From Pseudideonella sakaiensis (GTDB lineage Bacteria; Pseudomonadota; Gammaproteobacteria; Burkholderiales; Burkholderiaceae_C), in contig NZ_BBYR01000011.1 in NCBI RefSeq assembly GCF_001293525.1, positions 1 to 64,000 on the forward strand: DNA of 64,000 nucleotides, given 5' to 3'. Both the position numbers and the translations under genes were made by a program. The notes beneath the pieces were generated by a model. It had not been told where the DNA came from. It saw nothing but the letters and a program-made list of their open reading frames with translations, and did not search any database. Below are positions 24,985 through 35,010 of the stretch, in pieces; the stretch's first letter is position 1; the number at the start of each line of letters is the position of its first letter.

Positions 24985-25565
24985 TCGGCCGCCCGCTGAC
25001 CCTGGTGGGCTTGCCGGGCAGCGGGAAGACGACGGTCGGACGACAACTCGCGCGGCGACTGGGCTGGGGCCTGGTCGACCTCGACGCCCAGATCGAGCAG
25101 CAGATCGGCTGTTCGATCCGGGATTACTTCGCCGAGGTCGGCGAAGCCAGCTTCCGCGAACTCGAGGCGCAGGCGCTGGAACACGCGCTGCAGCAGCCGC
25201 GGCAGATCGTGTCCACGGGCGGCGGGATCGTGCTGCGCGACGACAACCGGCGCGCCCTCGGCAGCCGCAGTGTCTGCCTCTACCTGCGTTGCCGGCCGGA
25301 CGAGCTGTTCCGTCGGCTGCGGCACGACCGGCAGCGCCCGCTGCTGCAGGTCGGCAACCCGCTGCAGAAGCTGCGCGAGCTGCAGTCGCAGCGCGAGCCG
25401 CTGTACGAACGTGTCGCCCACTTCAGCTTCGAGACCGGGCGCGCGTCGATCAACACCCTCGTCAACATGGTCCTGATGCAGCTCGAGCTGGCCGGCGTGG
25501 TCGGGCCCGAGCGCGTCCCGTCCTCCATCGATGCGCCGGCGGCCCAGCCGACGGCGGCCGCCTGA
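24966..25565 (+). CDS. aroK: Shikimate kinase
   Basis: 199 aa. It phosphorylates shikimate to shikimate-3-phosphate in aromatic amino-acid synthesis. The P-loop is GLPGSGKTT, the [11 protein letters not shown] segment (shikimate site) follows, then [12 protein letters not shown] and the lid arginine region RHDRQRPLL. The frame has no ATG at its head. The GTG at 24966 overlaps the upstream lipoprotein gene by 19 bases, implying coupling. The pilQ-(x)-aroK-aroB order is conserved in this group. Confidence 0.93.
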   Translation: MHQSELVGRPLTLVGLPGSGKTTVGRQLARRLGWGLVDLDAQIEQQIGCSIRDYFAEVGEASFRELEAQALEHALQQPRQIVSTGGGIVLRDDNRRALGSRSVCLYLRCRPDELFRRLRHDRQRPLLQVGNPLQKLRELQSQREPLYERVAHFSFETGRASINTLVNMVLMQLELAGVVGPERVPSSIDAPAAQPTAAA

Positions 25566-25575
25566 CCCCGACCCG

Positions 25576-26667
25576 ATGACCGGCCCCCACGACAGCCTCA
25601 GGATCGACCTGGGCGAACGCTCTTACGACATCCTGATCGGCCGCGGTCTGCTCGGTCGCGCCGAGGCCTTCGACGGCCTGCCGCGCTCGCGGCACGGCAT
25701 CGTCGTGACGAACGACACGGTCGCGCCGCTCTATGGCGAGCACCTCGCCCGCGCGCTGGCGGCCCGCCACGAGCGTGTCGAACAGGTGGTGCTCCCCGAC
25801 GGCGAAGCGCACAAGGACTGGCCGACCCTGAACCGCATCTTCGACCACCTGCTGGCCGAGGCCTGCGACCGCAAGACCGTGCTGTATGCGCTCGGCGGTG
25901 GGGTGGTCGGCGACATGACGGGCTTTGCCGCCGCCTGCTACATGCGCGGCGTGCCCTTCGTCCAGCTGCCCACCACCTTGCTGGCGCAGGTCGATTCGTC
26001 CGTCGGCGGCAAGACGGCGATCAACCACCCGGCCGGCAAGAACATGATCGGCGCGTTCTACCAGCCGCTGCGGGTGCTGGCCGACCTCGACACGCTCGCG
26101 ACCCTGCCGCCGCGCGAGCTGTCCGCCGGCCTGGCCGAGGTCATCAAGTACGGCCCGATCGCCGACGAGGCCTTCCTCGGCTGGATCGAGGCGAACCTCG
26201 ACGCGCTGATGCAGCGCGAGCCCGAGGCGCTCGCCCGGGCCATCCGCCGCAGCTGCGAGATCAAGGCCTGGGTGGTCGGCCAGGACGAGCGCGAGGCGGG
26301 CCTGCGGGCGATCCTCAACTTCGGCCACACCTTCGGCCATGCGATCGAAGCGGTGCTGGGCTACGGCCAGTGGCTGCACGGCGAGGCCGTCGGCTGCGGG
26401 ATGGTGCTGGCGATCGAGCTGTCGGCCCGCCTGGGCCTGGTCGGCGATGCCGAGGTCCGCCGTCTGACGCGCCTGGTCGAGCGCGCCGGCCTGCCCACGC
26501 GGCTGCCGCCGGTGGCCCCGGAGCCCCTGATCGAGGCCATGCGGGTCGACAAGAAGACCGAGGACGGGCAGCTGCGCTTCGTCGTCGTCGAGGCGCCGGG
26601 CCGGGCCGGCCTGCGCGCGGTCGACGAGGGCCTGGTGCGCGAGGTGCTCGCCGCCCATGCGGCCTGA
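25576..26667 (+). CDS. aroB: 3-dehydroquinate synthase
   Basis: 363 aa. An NAD- and metal-dependent enzyme that closes DAHP to 3-dehydroquinate. NAD site [34 protein letters not shown], and metal ligands in the glutamate of LAEVIKYG and the histidines of NFGHTFGHA and LHGEAV are visible. It starts 10 bases after aroK. The 202-base gap that follows (26668-26869) shows no clear promoter motif that I can defend. Confidence 0.95.
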   Translation: MTGPHDSLRIDLGERSYDILIGRGLLGRAEAFDGLPRSRHGIVVTNDTVAPLYGEHLARALAARHERVEQVVLPDGEAHKDWPTLNRIFDHLLAEACDRKTVLYALGGGVVGDMTGFAAACYMRGVPFVQLPTTLLAQVDSSVGGKTAINHPAGKNMIGAFYQPLRVLADLDTLATLPPRELSAGLAEVIKYGPIADEAFLGWIEANLDALMQREPEALARAIRRSCEIKAWVVGQDEREAGLRAILNFGHTFGHAIEAVLGYGQWLHGEAVGCGMVLAIELSARLGLVGDAEVRRLTRLVERAGLPTRLPPVAPEPLIEAMRVDKKTEDGQLRFVVVEAPGRAGLRAVDEGLVREVLAAHAA

Positions 26668-26869
26668 GGACACACCGGCCTCCCGCGCGCGCCACGGCGC
26701 CCCGTCCCTGCGCCCGTCCTGCCGTTCGTCGGCCCCCGGCCACCGTTCGGCGGATGCCGCGTCGGCCGGACGTGCGTTGCCCCCACACTGGCGGCCATCG
26801 GCCCGGGGTTCCCGAGCCTGGCGGTCGCCCGACGACTTCGACGTTTCCTGACCACCACCCCCGAACGAC

Positions 26870-27313
26870 ATGTCGCCCAGCCACCGCCCCGCCCCCGGAT
26901 TCACCCTGATCGAGGTCATGGTCGCCGTGGCGATCCTGGCCATCCTCGCCGCCATCGCGCTGCCGTCGTACACCAGCTACGTGCGCCGCGGCCAGCTCCA
27001 GGACGCCTTCACGAACCTGTCCGACCTCGGCCTGAGGATGGAGCAGTACTTCCAGGACAACCGCAGCTACGCGAACGGCGCGAACTGCGGCGTCACGATG
27101 CCGACCACCAGCAAGCTGTTCACTTTCACCTGCAGCACGGCCAACAGCGGCACCACCTACACCCTCACGGCCACTGGCAAGACCGGCACGGGGGTGCTCG
27201 GCTACGTCTACACGCTGAACGAATCCCGCCAGCGCCGCACCACCAAATTTGCCAACGCCGACCAGACCAGCAACAACGGCTGCTGGGCGGTAAAGAGCAT
27301 GTCGGACTGCTGA
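26870..27313 (+). CDS. pilE: PilE-like type IV (minor) pilin
   Basis: 147 aa prepilin. The class III signal is cut by PilD at G|FTLIEVMVAV, with Glu5 present. The N-terminal hydrophobic helix is followed by a small globular head with a C-terminal disulphide pair (NNGCWAVKSMSDC). PilE-like pilins of this kind sit in minor-pilin clusters with fimT/U, pilV, pilW and pilX. The major pilin is probably elsewhere, but this could not be ruled out. Confidence 0.85.
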   Translation: MSPSHRPAPGFTLIEVMVAVAILAILAAIALPSYTSYVRRGQLQDAFTNLSDLGLRMEQYFQDNRSYANGANCGVTMPTTSKLFTFTCSTANSGTTYTLTATGKTGTGVLGYVYTLNESRQRRTTKFANADQTSNNGCWAVKSMSDC

Positions 27314-27321
27314 GGCCGCGC

Positions 27322-27957
27322 ATGGTCCCGCCGCGAGCCTTCGCCGGTTCCCGCGCCCGCTCGGCCGAGCGCGGCGCGTCGCTGATCGAGCTGATCATCG
27401 TCGTCAGCATCCTCGGCATCCTGCTGATGGCGGCGATCCCGAACATCAGCGAGCGCATCCGCAACGCGCAGATCCGCACCGCGGCGGAATCGCTCCAGGC
27501 CGGGCTGCTCCGCGCGCGCAACGAGGCGATCACGAAGAACGCCAGTGTGCGTTTTTCGCTCGTGACCACGCTGGGCGAGGACTGTGCCCGCTCCGCCACC
27601 GCGACGAACTACGTGGTGAGCTTCGACGACCCCGCCGGGCAGTGCGACACCGACGCGGGCAAGCTCAGCGAGGCCCCGCGCATCTTCGTGAAGGCCAGCG
27701 GCAAGGACGGCAGCGCAGCGGCGGCACTCCAGGCCACGCAGGCCGACACCACGACCGCTGCCGACCAGGTCGTCTACACCGCGCTGGGCCGGCTGGACAC
27801 CACGGTCACCGGGCAGATCCGCCGCATCGAGGTCAGCGCCGCCACGAACCCGAGCGCGTTCCGCCGCTACCGCATCGAAATCAGCCCGGTCGGCGGCGTG
27901 CGCATCTGCGAACCGACGATCACCTCGACCACCGACCCGCGCCGATGCCTCACCTGA
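27322..27957 (+). CDS. fimT: GspH/FimT-type minor pseudopilin
   Basis: 211 aa. The prepilin cleavage motif is RG|ASLIELIIV, followed by the long hydrophobic helix and a GspH/FimT-like C-terminal domain. These proteins belong to the minor-pilin complex at the pilus tip, and some FimT homologues bind DNA during natural transformation. It starts 8 bases after pilE. FimT versus FimU cannot be decided here. Confidence 0.82.
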   Translation: MVPPRAFAGSRARSAERGASLIELIIVVSILGILLMAAIPNISERIRNAQIRTAAESLQAGLLRARNEAITKNASVRFSLVTTLGEDCARSATATNYVVSFDDPAGQCDTDAGKLSEAPRIFVKASGKDGSAAAALQATQADTTTAADQVVYTALGRLDTTVTGQIRRIEVSAATNPSAFRRYRIEISPVGGVRICEPTITSTTDPRRCLT

Positions 27958-28376
27958 TGCGACGCCCGCCGACCCCTCGTCCCGGCCGCCGAGCCGCGCG
28001 CGGCATCGCGCTGCTCGAGGTGCTCGTGGCCATCCTGATCTTCTCGGTCGGCGTGCTCGGCATCGTCGGCCTGCAGCTGTCGATGACGAAGGCGCAGACG
28101 GCGTCGAAGTACCGCGGCGAGGCGGCCTACCTCGCGCAGGAGATGATCGGCACGATCTGGTCCGACATGCCGAACGTCGGGCAGTACACCGATGGCGGTT
28201 GCGGCTCCTATGCGCTGTGCAAGGCGCTGCAGGACAAGGTGCAGGCACGGCTGCCCGCGGGCACCGTCGCCTTCGTGACCGACGCGACGACCGGCCAGGT
28301 CGTCATCACGCTCGGCTGGACGGCGCCGGGCGAGTCCGCCAGCACCTACACCACCTCGTCGGCGGTGCAGCAATGA
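27957..28376 (+). CDS. pilV: Type IV pilus modification protein PilV
   Basis: 139 aa. Prepilin peptidase motif RG|IALLEVLVAILIFSVG, typical of PilV/GspI-like minor pilins. The ATG at 27957 overlaps the stop of fimT (TGATG). An upstream in-frame ATG at 27945 would add four residues. PilV joins PilW and PilX in the core complex that primes pilus assembly and carries PilY1. Confidence 0.86.
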   Translation: MRRPPTPRPGRRAARGIALLEVLVAILIFSVGVLGIVGLQLSMTKAQTASKYRGEAAYLAQEMIGTIWSDMPNVGQYTDGGCGSYALCKALQDKVQARLPAGTVAFVTDATTGQVVITLGWTAPGESASTYTTSSAVQQ

Positions 28377-29536
28377 ACCGGCCCCCACTCCCCGTGTGCG
28401 CCACGACCCGCCGCCGCGACGCGCACCGGCGCCGCCAGGCCGGCGTCTCGCTGATCGAGCTGATGGTCGCGCTGGTGATCGGCCTGCTCGCGGTGCTGGT
28501 CATCACCCAGGTGCTGCTGGTCTTCGAAGGCAACAAGCGCACCACCACCTCGGGCTCCGACGCCCAGCTGACCGGCACGCTGGCGCTGCACACCATCCAG
28601 CGCGAGGTGCAGATGGCCGGCTATGGCCTCTCGACCAACCCGGCGGGGCTCGGCTGCACGATCCGTGCGGCGCTGTACGCGGCCAACGGCGGCAACCGGG
28701 TGCTGGCCCCGGTCCAGATCACCGATGGCGGCACCACCGGCCTGCCGGACACGCTGCGCATCCAGTACTCGTCGAAGGCGTCGTTCTCGGTGCCGACCCG
28801 CGTCACCGGCGACCACCCGCTGAGCGGAGCCGGCTCCACCGAGTTCACCGTCGGCAACGTCGTCGGCGTCGACAACCAGGACCTGATGGTCGCCGTGCCG
28901 GCCACCTGGAGCGCCACCGACACCTGCGTCGCGTTCCGTGTCAACGGCACGCCGAGCACCCCCGGCGCCAGCATCGCGCACGCCACCGGCGACACGAACA
29001 ACTGGAACACCAACCTGCTGACCTTCTTCCCGACAGCGGGCTATGCCACCGGCAGCTACCTGCTGAACCTCGGCGCCGGCCTGGTCGACCGCACCTACTC
29101 GATCAGCGGCGGTCGCCTGCTGGTGCGCGATTACGACCCGCTGACCCTGGCCGCGGTGACCGAGGAACTGTTCCCGCAGGTCGTCAACTTCCAGGCCTTC
29201 TACGGCAAGGACACCGACGGCAACGGCTCGGTCGACCGCTACGACACCACCACGCCGACCACCGCGGCCGGCTGGGCGCAGGTGATCGCGCTGCGCATCG
29301 CGGTGGTGGTCCGCAGCGACCAGTACGAGCGCGAGAGCGAGGTCACGACCGCCGCGCTGCGCTGGGACCTGGGCGCCACGCCGACGGTGTCCGGCTCCGG
29401 CGTCGCCGCCTGCGGCAGCAGCCAGTGCCTCGACATCCCCCTCAACGTCGGCATCACCGACACGAGCTGGAAGCGCTACCGCTACAAGCTCTACGACACC
29501 GTGATCCCGCTGCGCAACGTCCTGTGGCGGACCTGA
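28373..29536 (+). CDS. pilW: Minor pilin PilW
   Basis: 387 aa. Prepilin motif AG|VSLIELMVALVIG with Glu5, then a large globular domain of the PilW family (QREVQMAGYGLS is characteristic). It carries a possible calcium loop GKDTDGNGSVDRYD. The start overlaps the pilV stop (ATGA). Confidence 0.87.
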   Translation: MNRPPLPVCATTRRRDAHRRRQAGVSLIELMVALVIGLLAVLVITQVLLVFEGNKRTTTSGSDAQLTGTLALHTIQREVQMAGYGLSTNPAGLGCTIRAALYAANGGNRVLAPVQITDGGTTGLPDTLRIQYSSKASFSVPTRVTGDHPLSGAGSTEFTVGNVVGVDNQDLMVAVPATWSATDTCVAFRVNGTPSTPGASIAHATGDTNNWNTNLLTFFPTAGYATGSYLLNLGAGLVDRTYSISGGRLLVRDYDPLTLAAVTEELFPQVVNFQAFYGKDTDGNGSVDRYDTTTPTTAAGWAQVIALRIAVVVRSDQYERESEVTTAALRWDLGATPTVSGSGVAACGSSQCLDIPLNVGITDTSWKRYRYKLYDTVIPLRNVLWRT

Positions 29537-29538
29537 CC

Positions 29539-30225
29539 ATGCCCGTCGTCCTCTCCCGCTCCCTCGATCGCTCGCCGGCCGGCCGCCGCGCCCGCGGCGT
29601 GTCGCTGATCTTCGCGCTGCTGGCGCTGACGGCGATGTCGCTGGCCGCCGTCGCGCTGGTGCGCTCGGTCGATACCTCCAGCCTGGTCGTCGGCAACCTC
29701 GGTTTCCGCCAGGACGGCGTGCAGTACTCGTCGCGCGCCGCCGAGACCGCGATCACCTGGCTGCGCCAGAACCTGAGCGGCAGCCCCACCGTGCTCAACG
29801 GCGACAGCGGCGACGACGGCTACTACGCGACGGCGCTCGCCACCCTCGACCCGACCGGCCGCTCGACGACGAACACACGCGTCGTCGTCGACTGGGCGGG
29901 CAACAACTGCGCGGATTACGCGTCCGGCAGCTTCGCGGCCTGCGTGGTCCCTGAGAACCTGCCGCGCGACGCGACCTCGCGCAACACCTCCGCCTACGTC
30001 ATCACGCGGCTGTGCACCGCGAAGCTGGCACCGTCGGACTCGGCCAATTCCTGCGCACGGGGGCTCACGTCCTCCGTCAGCGAAGGGGGCGAGAAAGGCG
30101 AGGTGAACTACAACCGGCAGCGGGGGTCCGTGGTCACGGACGCCGGCCCGTACTACCGCATCGTCGTCCGCACGACGGGGCCGCGCGACACGGTCTCGTA
30201 CACCGAGACGATCATCCACTTCTGA
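29539..30225 (+). CDS. pilX: Minor pilin PilX
   Basis: 228 aa. The N-terminus (RRARG|VSLIFALLAL) is a prepilin-like signal with phenylalanine in place of Glu5, as expected for the GspK/PilX_N family, whose members sit at the very tip. The NLGFRQ motif after the helix is typical of PilX. It begins 2 bases after pilW. Confidence 0.85.
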   Translation: MPVVLSRSLDRSPAGRRARGVSLIFALLALTAMSLAAVALVRSVDTSSLVVGNLGFRQDGVQYSSRAAETAITWLRQNLSGSPTVLNGDSGDDGYYATALATLDPTGRSTTNTRVVVDWAGNNCADYASGSFAACVVPENLPRDATSRNTSAYVITRLCTAKLAPSDSANSCARGLTSSVSEGGEKGEVNYNRQRGSVVTDAGPYYRIVVRTTGPRDTVSYTETIIHF

Positions 30226-30259
30226 CCGTGGCGCACACCGCCGCGCCCCGAGGTTCGCC

Positions 30260-33200
30260 ATGCCCGACTTCCCGCCGTTCCTTCGCAAGGCCACCGCCCC
30301 GCTGCTGACCGGCGCCGTGTGCGCCGGCCTCGCGCTGCCGGCCGGCAGCGCCGTCACCGACATCGCGAACGAGCCGGTGATCACGCGCAACAACGTCAGC
30401 GCCAAGCCCAACCTGATGTTCATCCTGGACGACTCGGGATCGATGGGCTGGAGCTACATGCCCGACGAACTGGGCGACAGCAACAACGACCCGCTGTACG
30501 GCAAGTACGGCTACTGGTCGTCGCAGTGCAACGGGCTGGCCTACGACCCGACGGTCACCTACCTGCCGCCGCTGAATGCCGACGGGACCTCGTTCCCGGC
30601 GATGAGCTACACCGCGGCGAAGGACGACGGTTTCGTCAGCACCTCGTCGACGGTCAACCTGAGCGGTTCGGCCTACTACCAGTACGCGACCACCGGCACG
30701 CTGCAGCCGAAGATGGGCTGGACCTATTCGAGCACCGGCGCGGTGGACACCACGACCACGTTCTACCGCGAGTGCATGAGCGACATCGGCGCCACGCCGG
30801 GCTCGTCGAAGTTCACGCGCGTCAACATGGACAGCGCGACCGCCGACCAGAAGATCAACTACGCGAACTGGCGCTCGTACTATGCGCGCCGCATCATGCT
30901 GATGCGCTCGGCGGTCGGCCGCGCCGTGCAGGCGCTGGACTCCAGCTACCGGGTCGGCTTCAGCCGCATCAACAGCACCACGATCACCGACGGCGCGAAT
31001 TTCCGCGATGCCAAGGTCTTCGACGCGACGCAGAAGACCAACTTCTATTCCAGCCTCTATGGCGCACCTGTCGGCGGCGGCACGCCGCTGCGCGGCGCGT
31101 TGTCGAAGATCGGCCGCTACTACGCGAAGGCGCATTCGGGCCAGACCTACGACCCGGTGGAGTACTCCTGCCAGCGCAACTACGCGCTGCTGACGACCGA
31201 CGGCTACTGGAACCTCGGCGGCTCGCCGGGCGTGGCCGAGAGCTCGAGCTATGGCCCGATCGACCTGGCCGGCAGCAACGTGGGCAACACCGATGCCGTC
31301 GAGCGCCGGCCGCTCTACGACGGCGGCACCGCCACCGTCACCGAGGTCACGCCGACCACGACGGTGACCATCCGCCGCACCGACACCCAGGTCCGCACCA
31401 CCACCACCGAGCGCCGCACGCTGTATACCTACGCCGGCTGCGGCTTCCTCAGCTACCGCCGCACGGCCACGCCGCAGACGCGCACCCTGTCCTACGTGAC
31501 GAGCACGACGAGCTATTCGCAACAGACGTTGACGAGCACCCGCACCGTGGTGACAACGAACGGGGCCGTGACCAGCGACACCACGTCCAACTCGACGACG
31601 ACCTCCGTGCCGGCAGACCCGCCGGGGTCGACCTCGGTGTCGGCGACGACCGACTCCGGCTTCGTCAATGGTGTCGCGTCGACCGGCACCTGCCAGGTGT
31701 ACTTCTCGACCCCTTCGTCCACCGCGACGACCTCGTCGACCACCACCAGCAACGTCGTCGACCCCGTCACCTCGGTCTACAACGTCACCGGCCCCACCGT
31801 CGGCGCGACGACCACGACCACCTCCGTCAGCGGCGGCACCAGCAACACGCTGTCGGACGTCGCGAACTACTACTACCGCACCGACCTGCGCACCGCCGCG
31901 CTCGGCAACTGCGCGTCGCGCGACGCGTCGAACAACGTGACGGACGTCTGCGAGAACAACGTGCCGGCCACCGACAACGCCAACCCGCTGGCCGACAACA
32001 ACCGCGCCCAGCACATGACGACGTTCTCGATCGGCCTGGGCGTGAGCGGCACGCTGGCCTACCCGGGCGACCTGTCCGCGCTGACCAGCGGCACGAAGAG
32101 CTGGCCCGCGCCGACGACGTCGATCTCGGGCTCGTCCGGCGATGCGCGCAACATCGACGACCTCTGGCACACGGCGCTGAACGGACGCGGCCAGTACTAC
32201 TCGGCGCTCAGCGCGACGGCGCTCAGCCAGGCCATTTCGGGCGTCGTCTCCGCGATCCGGGAAGCGTCCGGCGCCGGCACGGCCGCGTCCTTCAACACCC
32301 TGGCCTTCGTGCCGGGCTCCGGCAACCGCGTCTACCAGGCCGGCTACACCACCGCGTCCTGGGTCGGCGAGCTCCGGGCCTACGCGGTCGACGGCGCCAC
32401 TGGCACGGTCTCGAACACGGCCGCCTGGTCGGCCAAGGAGCTGCTCGACGCCAAGGCACCGTCGTCGCGCAACATCTACTACCGCCAGCCCGGCACCACG
32501 GTCCGGCGCGACTTCACCTACGACAACCTGAACGCGGACGGGCTGGCGGCGACGCATTTCGCCAACCTCTGCTCCAAGCCCATCGTGGCCTCTCAGTGCA
32601 GCGGCCTCGGCGCCAACCTGACGGCGGCGAACAGCGCGTCCAACCTGGTCGCCTACCTGCGCGGCGATCGCACGAACGAGACCACGAACACGGTCTCGCC
32701 GCTGTACCGCACGCGGGCCAACCTGCTCGGCGACATCATCAACGGTGCCCCGGTGTACGTCGGCAAGCCGCCGTTCAACTACACCGACGCCGGCTACGCG
32801 AGCTTCTCGGCGGCCCAGGCGTCGCGCGCGCCGATGGTCTACGTGGGCGCGAACGACGGCATGCTGCATGCGTTCTCGGCCAGCACCGGCCAGGAGATGT
32901 GGGCCTACGTGCCGACCGGCGTGATGGCCAACATGTACCGGCTCGCGAACGTCTCCTACGGCAACAACCACACCTACTTCGTCGACGGCGAGCCGGTGGT
33001 GGGCGACGTCTACGTCGGCGGTGTCTGGAAGACCATCCTGATCGGCGGCCTGAATGCCGGCGGGCGCATGTATTACGCGCTCGACATCACCGACCCGGCG
33101 AACCCGCAGCCGCTGTGGGAGTTCACCGACACCAACCTCGGCCTGAGCTACGGCAACCCGGTCATCACCAAGCGCCAGGATGGCACCTGGGTGGTGGCCT

Positions 33201-34120
33201 TCGGCTCCGGCCTGAACAACACCAACGACGGCCTCGGCCGGCTGTTCGTGCTGAACGCCTACACCGGCGCGAAGCTGCTGGAGATCGCCACCACCGCGGG
33301 CAGCGCGGCCACCCCGAGCGGGCTGGCGAAGATCAATGCCTGGGTCGACAGCGGCGGCAACAACACCGCGCTGCGCATCTACGGCGGCGACCTGCTCGGC
33401 AACCTGTGGCGCTTCGACATCGACAACCGCGTGCAGCCCAACCTCGGCGCGATCGCGCTCGGCGTGCTGCGATCGGCCGGCGGCGCGATCCAGCCGATCA
33501 CGACCAAGCCCGAGCTGGCACTGATCGACGGCACCTACCCGGTGGTCGCGGTCGGCACCGGCCGCTACCTCGGCCTGTCCGACATCACCGACACGACGCC
33601 GCAGGCGATCTATGTGCTGAAGGACGGCCTGACCGCCGGATCCGGCCTCGGCAATGTGCGCAGCAACGCCAGCGTGCAGCGCATCACGACGACCAACACG
33701 TCGACCGCCGTTTCCGCGGCCACCGGCACCGTCGACTGGAGCACCGCCAACGGCTGGTACCTCGACCTGCCGTCGAGTGGCGAGCGCGTGGTGGCGAACA
33801 TGGCCGTCGCTTCCGGCGTGCTCACGGCCTCGACCGCGGTGCCGTCGGGCGATGCCTGCACCAGCGGTGGCTCGTCCTGGCTGTACCGGATCAACATCGC
33901 GTCGGGCCGCTCGGCAACCGATGGTGCGCCGGTCGGCGAGCTCTACGTGCGCGACGCGATCATCGTCGGCCTGACGGAGGCCAAGCTGTCCGACGGCAGC
34001 TCGGTCATCTACATCAAGGACAGCCGCGGCAACCAGCAGCTGCGCCAGCTGCCGCCACCGACCGACAGCAGCAGCAGCAGCACGCCGCGCCGCACCTCGT
34101 GGCGGGAACTGCTGAACTGA
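30260..34120 (+). CDS. pilY1: Pilus tip protein PilY1
   Basis: 1286 aa. A large secreted adhesin and mechanosensor at the type IV pilus tip. A signal peptide (1-31) is followed by a von Willebrand A-like region with the MIDAS motif DDSGSM (57-62). Residues about 350-535 are an unusually threonine/serine-rich stretch. The C-terminal part from about 860 is the PilY1 beta-propeller (VYVGANDGMLHAFSASTGQE, ILIGGLNAGGRMYYALDI). The total is about 100-150 residues longer than typical PilY1, mostly because of the Thr-rich segment. It follows pilX by 34 bases. Confidence 0.92.
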   Translation: MPDFPPFLRKATAPLLTGAVCAGLALPAGSAVTDIANEPVITRNNVSAKPNLMFILDDSGSMGWSYMPDELGDSNNDPLYGKYGYWSSQCNGLAYDPTVTYLPPLNADGTSFPAMSYTAAKDDGFVSTSSTVNLSGSAYYQYATTGTLQPKMGWTYSSTGAVDTTTTFYRECMSDIGATPGSSKFTRVNMDSATADQKINYANWRSYYARRIMLMRSAVGRAVQALDSSYRVGFSRINSTTITDGANFRDAKVFDATQKTNFYSSLYGAPVGGGTPLRGALSKIGRYYAKAHSGQTYDPVEYSCQRNYALLTTDGYWNLGGSPGVAESSSYGPIDLAGSNVGNTDAVERRPLYDGGTATVTEVTPTTTVTIRRTDTQVRTTTTERRTLYTYAGCGFLSYRRTATPQTRTLSYVTSTTSYSQQTLTSTRTVVTTNGAVTSDTTSNSTTTSVPADPPGSTSVSATTDSGFVNGVASTGTCQVYFSTPSSTATTSSTTTSNVVDPVTSVYNVTGPTVGATTTTTSVSGGTSNTLSDVANYYYRTDLRTAALGNCASRDASNNVTDVCENNVPATDNANPLADNNRAQHMTTFSIGLGVSGTLAYPGDLSALTSGTKSWPAPTTSISGSSGDARNIDDLWHTALNGRGQYYSALSATALSQAISGVVSAIREASGAGTAASFNTLAFVPGSGNRVYQAGYTTASWVGELRAYAVDGATGTVSNTAAWSAKELLDAKAPSSRNIYYRQPGTTVRRDFTYDNLNADGLAATHFANLCSKPIVASQCSGLGANLTAANSASNLVAYLRGDRTNETTNTVSPLYRTRANLLGDIINGAPVYVGKPPFNYTDAGYASFSAAQASRAPMVYVGANDGMLHAFSASTGQEMWAYVPTGVMANMYRLANVSYGNNHTYFVDGEPVVGDVYVGGVWKTILIGGLNAGGRMYYALDITDPANPQPLWEFTDTNLGLSYGNPVITKRQDGTWVVAFGSGLNNTNDGLGRLFVLNAYTGAKLLEIATTAGSAATPSGLAKINAWVDSGGNNTALRIYGGDLLGNLWRFDIDNRVQPNLGAIALGVLRSAGGAIQPITTKPELALIDGTYPVVAVGTGRYLGLSDITDTTPQAIYVLKDGLTAGSGLGNVRSNASVQRITTTNTSTAVSAATGTVDWSTANGWYLDLPSSGERVVANMAVASGVLTASTAVPSGDACTSGGSSWLYRINIASGRSATDGAPVGELYVRDAIIVGLTEAKLSDGSSVIYIKDSRGNQQLRQLPPPTDSSSSSTPRRTSWRELLN

Positions 34121-34956
34121 GTCCGGCCGGGGCCGGCGCCTGGCGGCGCCGGCCCTTGCGCTTCGCCACGGCCGCCTCGCTCGCGGCGCACGTCGGCCTG
34201 CTGGCCATCGCGGTGTTGCGGCTGCAGGGCTCGCCCGGCACCCCGGCCGGCATCGAGCGCCCGGTCGAGCTGCGGTGGCTGGCCGCCGCGGCCCCCGCCC
34301 GGGACGCTGCGCCGGACCCCGTGGGCGGGTCGTCGGCGCCGGAGACTGCGATCTCGCCAGCCACCGATGCCAGGCTCCAGCCGGCCGGCGCGGCCGCGGC
34401 GGCCGTCTCTGCGCTGCCCGGACCGGAGCGGTCGGACGCGGGTCCCGCAGAGGCGTCGGAGCCCGCCCGCCGGGCCGCTCTCCCTTCGGCGCCGGCCTCG
34501 TCGGCCGTGTCCGCCTCGGCGCCGGCGTCTGCCGCGGACGTCCCCGGCGCTTCCGTGGCCTCGGCGCCTCCCGACGCGCCGGGCCTGCCGCCCACGCTCG
34601 ATCCACGCGCGGTCGTCGATGGCTACGTCCTGCGCCGCGCGCTCGACACGCCGCCCCGGCCGCGCAGCGAGGTGCCGCTGGCCTGGCCGCCCGGGTGGTT
34701 TTCGTCCGGGCCGATGGTGGGCGCCTTCACGGTGTTCATCGACGAGCGCGGCGTGGTGCAGCGCATCGTCGCCGATGGGCCGACGCTGCCGCCGCGGCTG
34801 CAGCAGGCGGCGGAGGAGGCCTTCAAGGCCACCGCGTTCGAGCCGGGCCGTGTCGGGGCGCAGGCGGTCAAGTCGCTGATCCGCGTCGAGGTGGCGTTCA
34901 CGCAGGACACGCCGGTCCAGGGCGCGCCGACGGTGGTGCGGCAGCGCCCGCTGTGA
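34099..34956 (+). CDS. TonB-like energy transducer
   Basis: 285 aa. A short basic N-terminus, one transmembrane helix (FATAASLAAHVGLLAIAVL), a long alanine/proline/serine periplasmic linker, and a C-terminal TonB-like domain (GAFTVFIDERGVVQRIV ... AFEPGRVGAQAVKS). TonB proteins couple the inner-membrane proton motive force to outer-membrane receptors, but no ExbBD genes are nearby. There is no ATG near the head of the frame. The GTG at 34099 overlaps the end of pilY1 by 22 bases, so it may be translationally coupled. The start is uncertain. Confidence 0.65.
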   Translation: MAGTAELSPAGAGAWRRRPLRFATAASLAAHVGLLAIAVLRLQGSPGTPAGIERPVELRWLAAAAPARDAAPDPVGGSSAPETAISPATDARLQPAGAAAAAVSALPGPERSDAGPAEASEPARRAALPSAPASSAVSASAPASAADVPGASVASAPPDAPGLPPTLDPRAVVDGYVLRRALDTPPRPRSEVPLAWPPGWFSSGPMVGAFTVFIDERGVVQRIVADGPTLPPRLQQAAEEAFKATAFEPGRVGAQAVKSLIRVEVAFTQDTPVQGAPTVVRQRPL

Positions 34957-35010
34957 TCGGGCGACCGGCAGCCCGGCGCCCTGGTCGCCGGGCGAGGCAC
35001 ACTCGCGGGC

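Noticed and set aside
34961-34988. Inverted repeat (GCGACC / GGTCGC) after the TonB-like gene as a terminator
   Set aside because: The stem is short, has a long loop and no T run.
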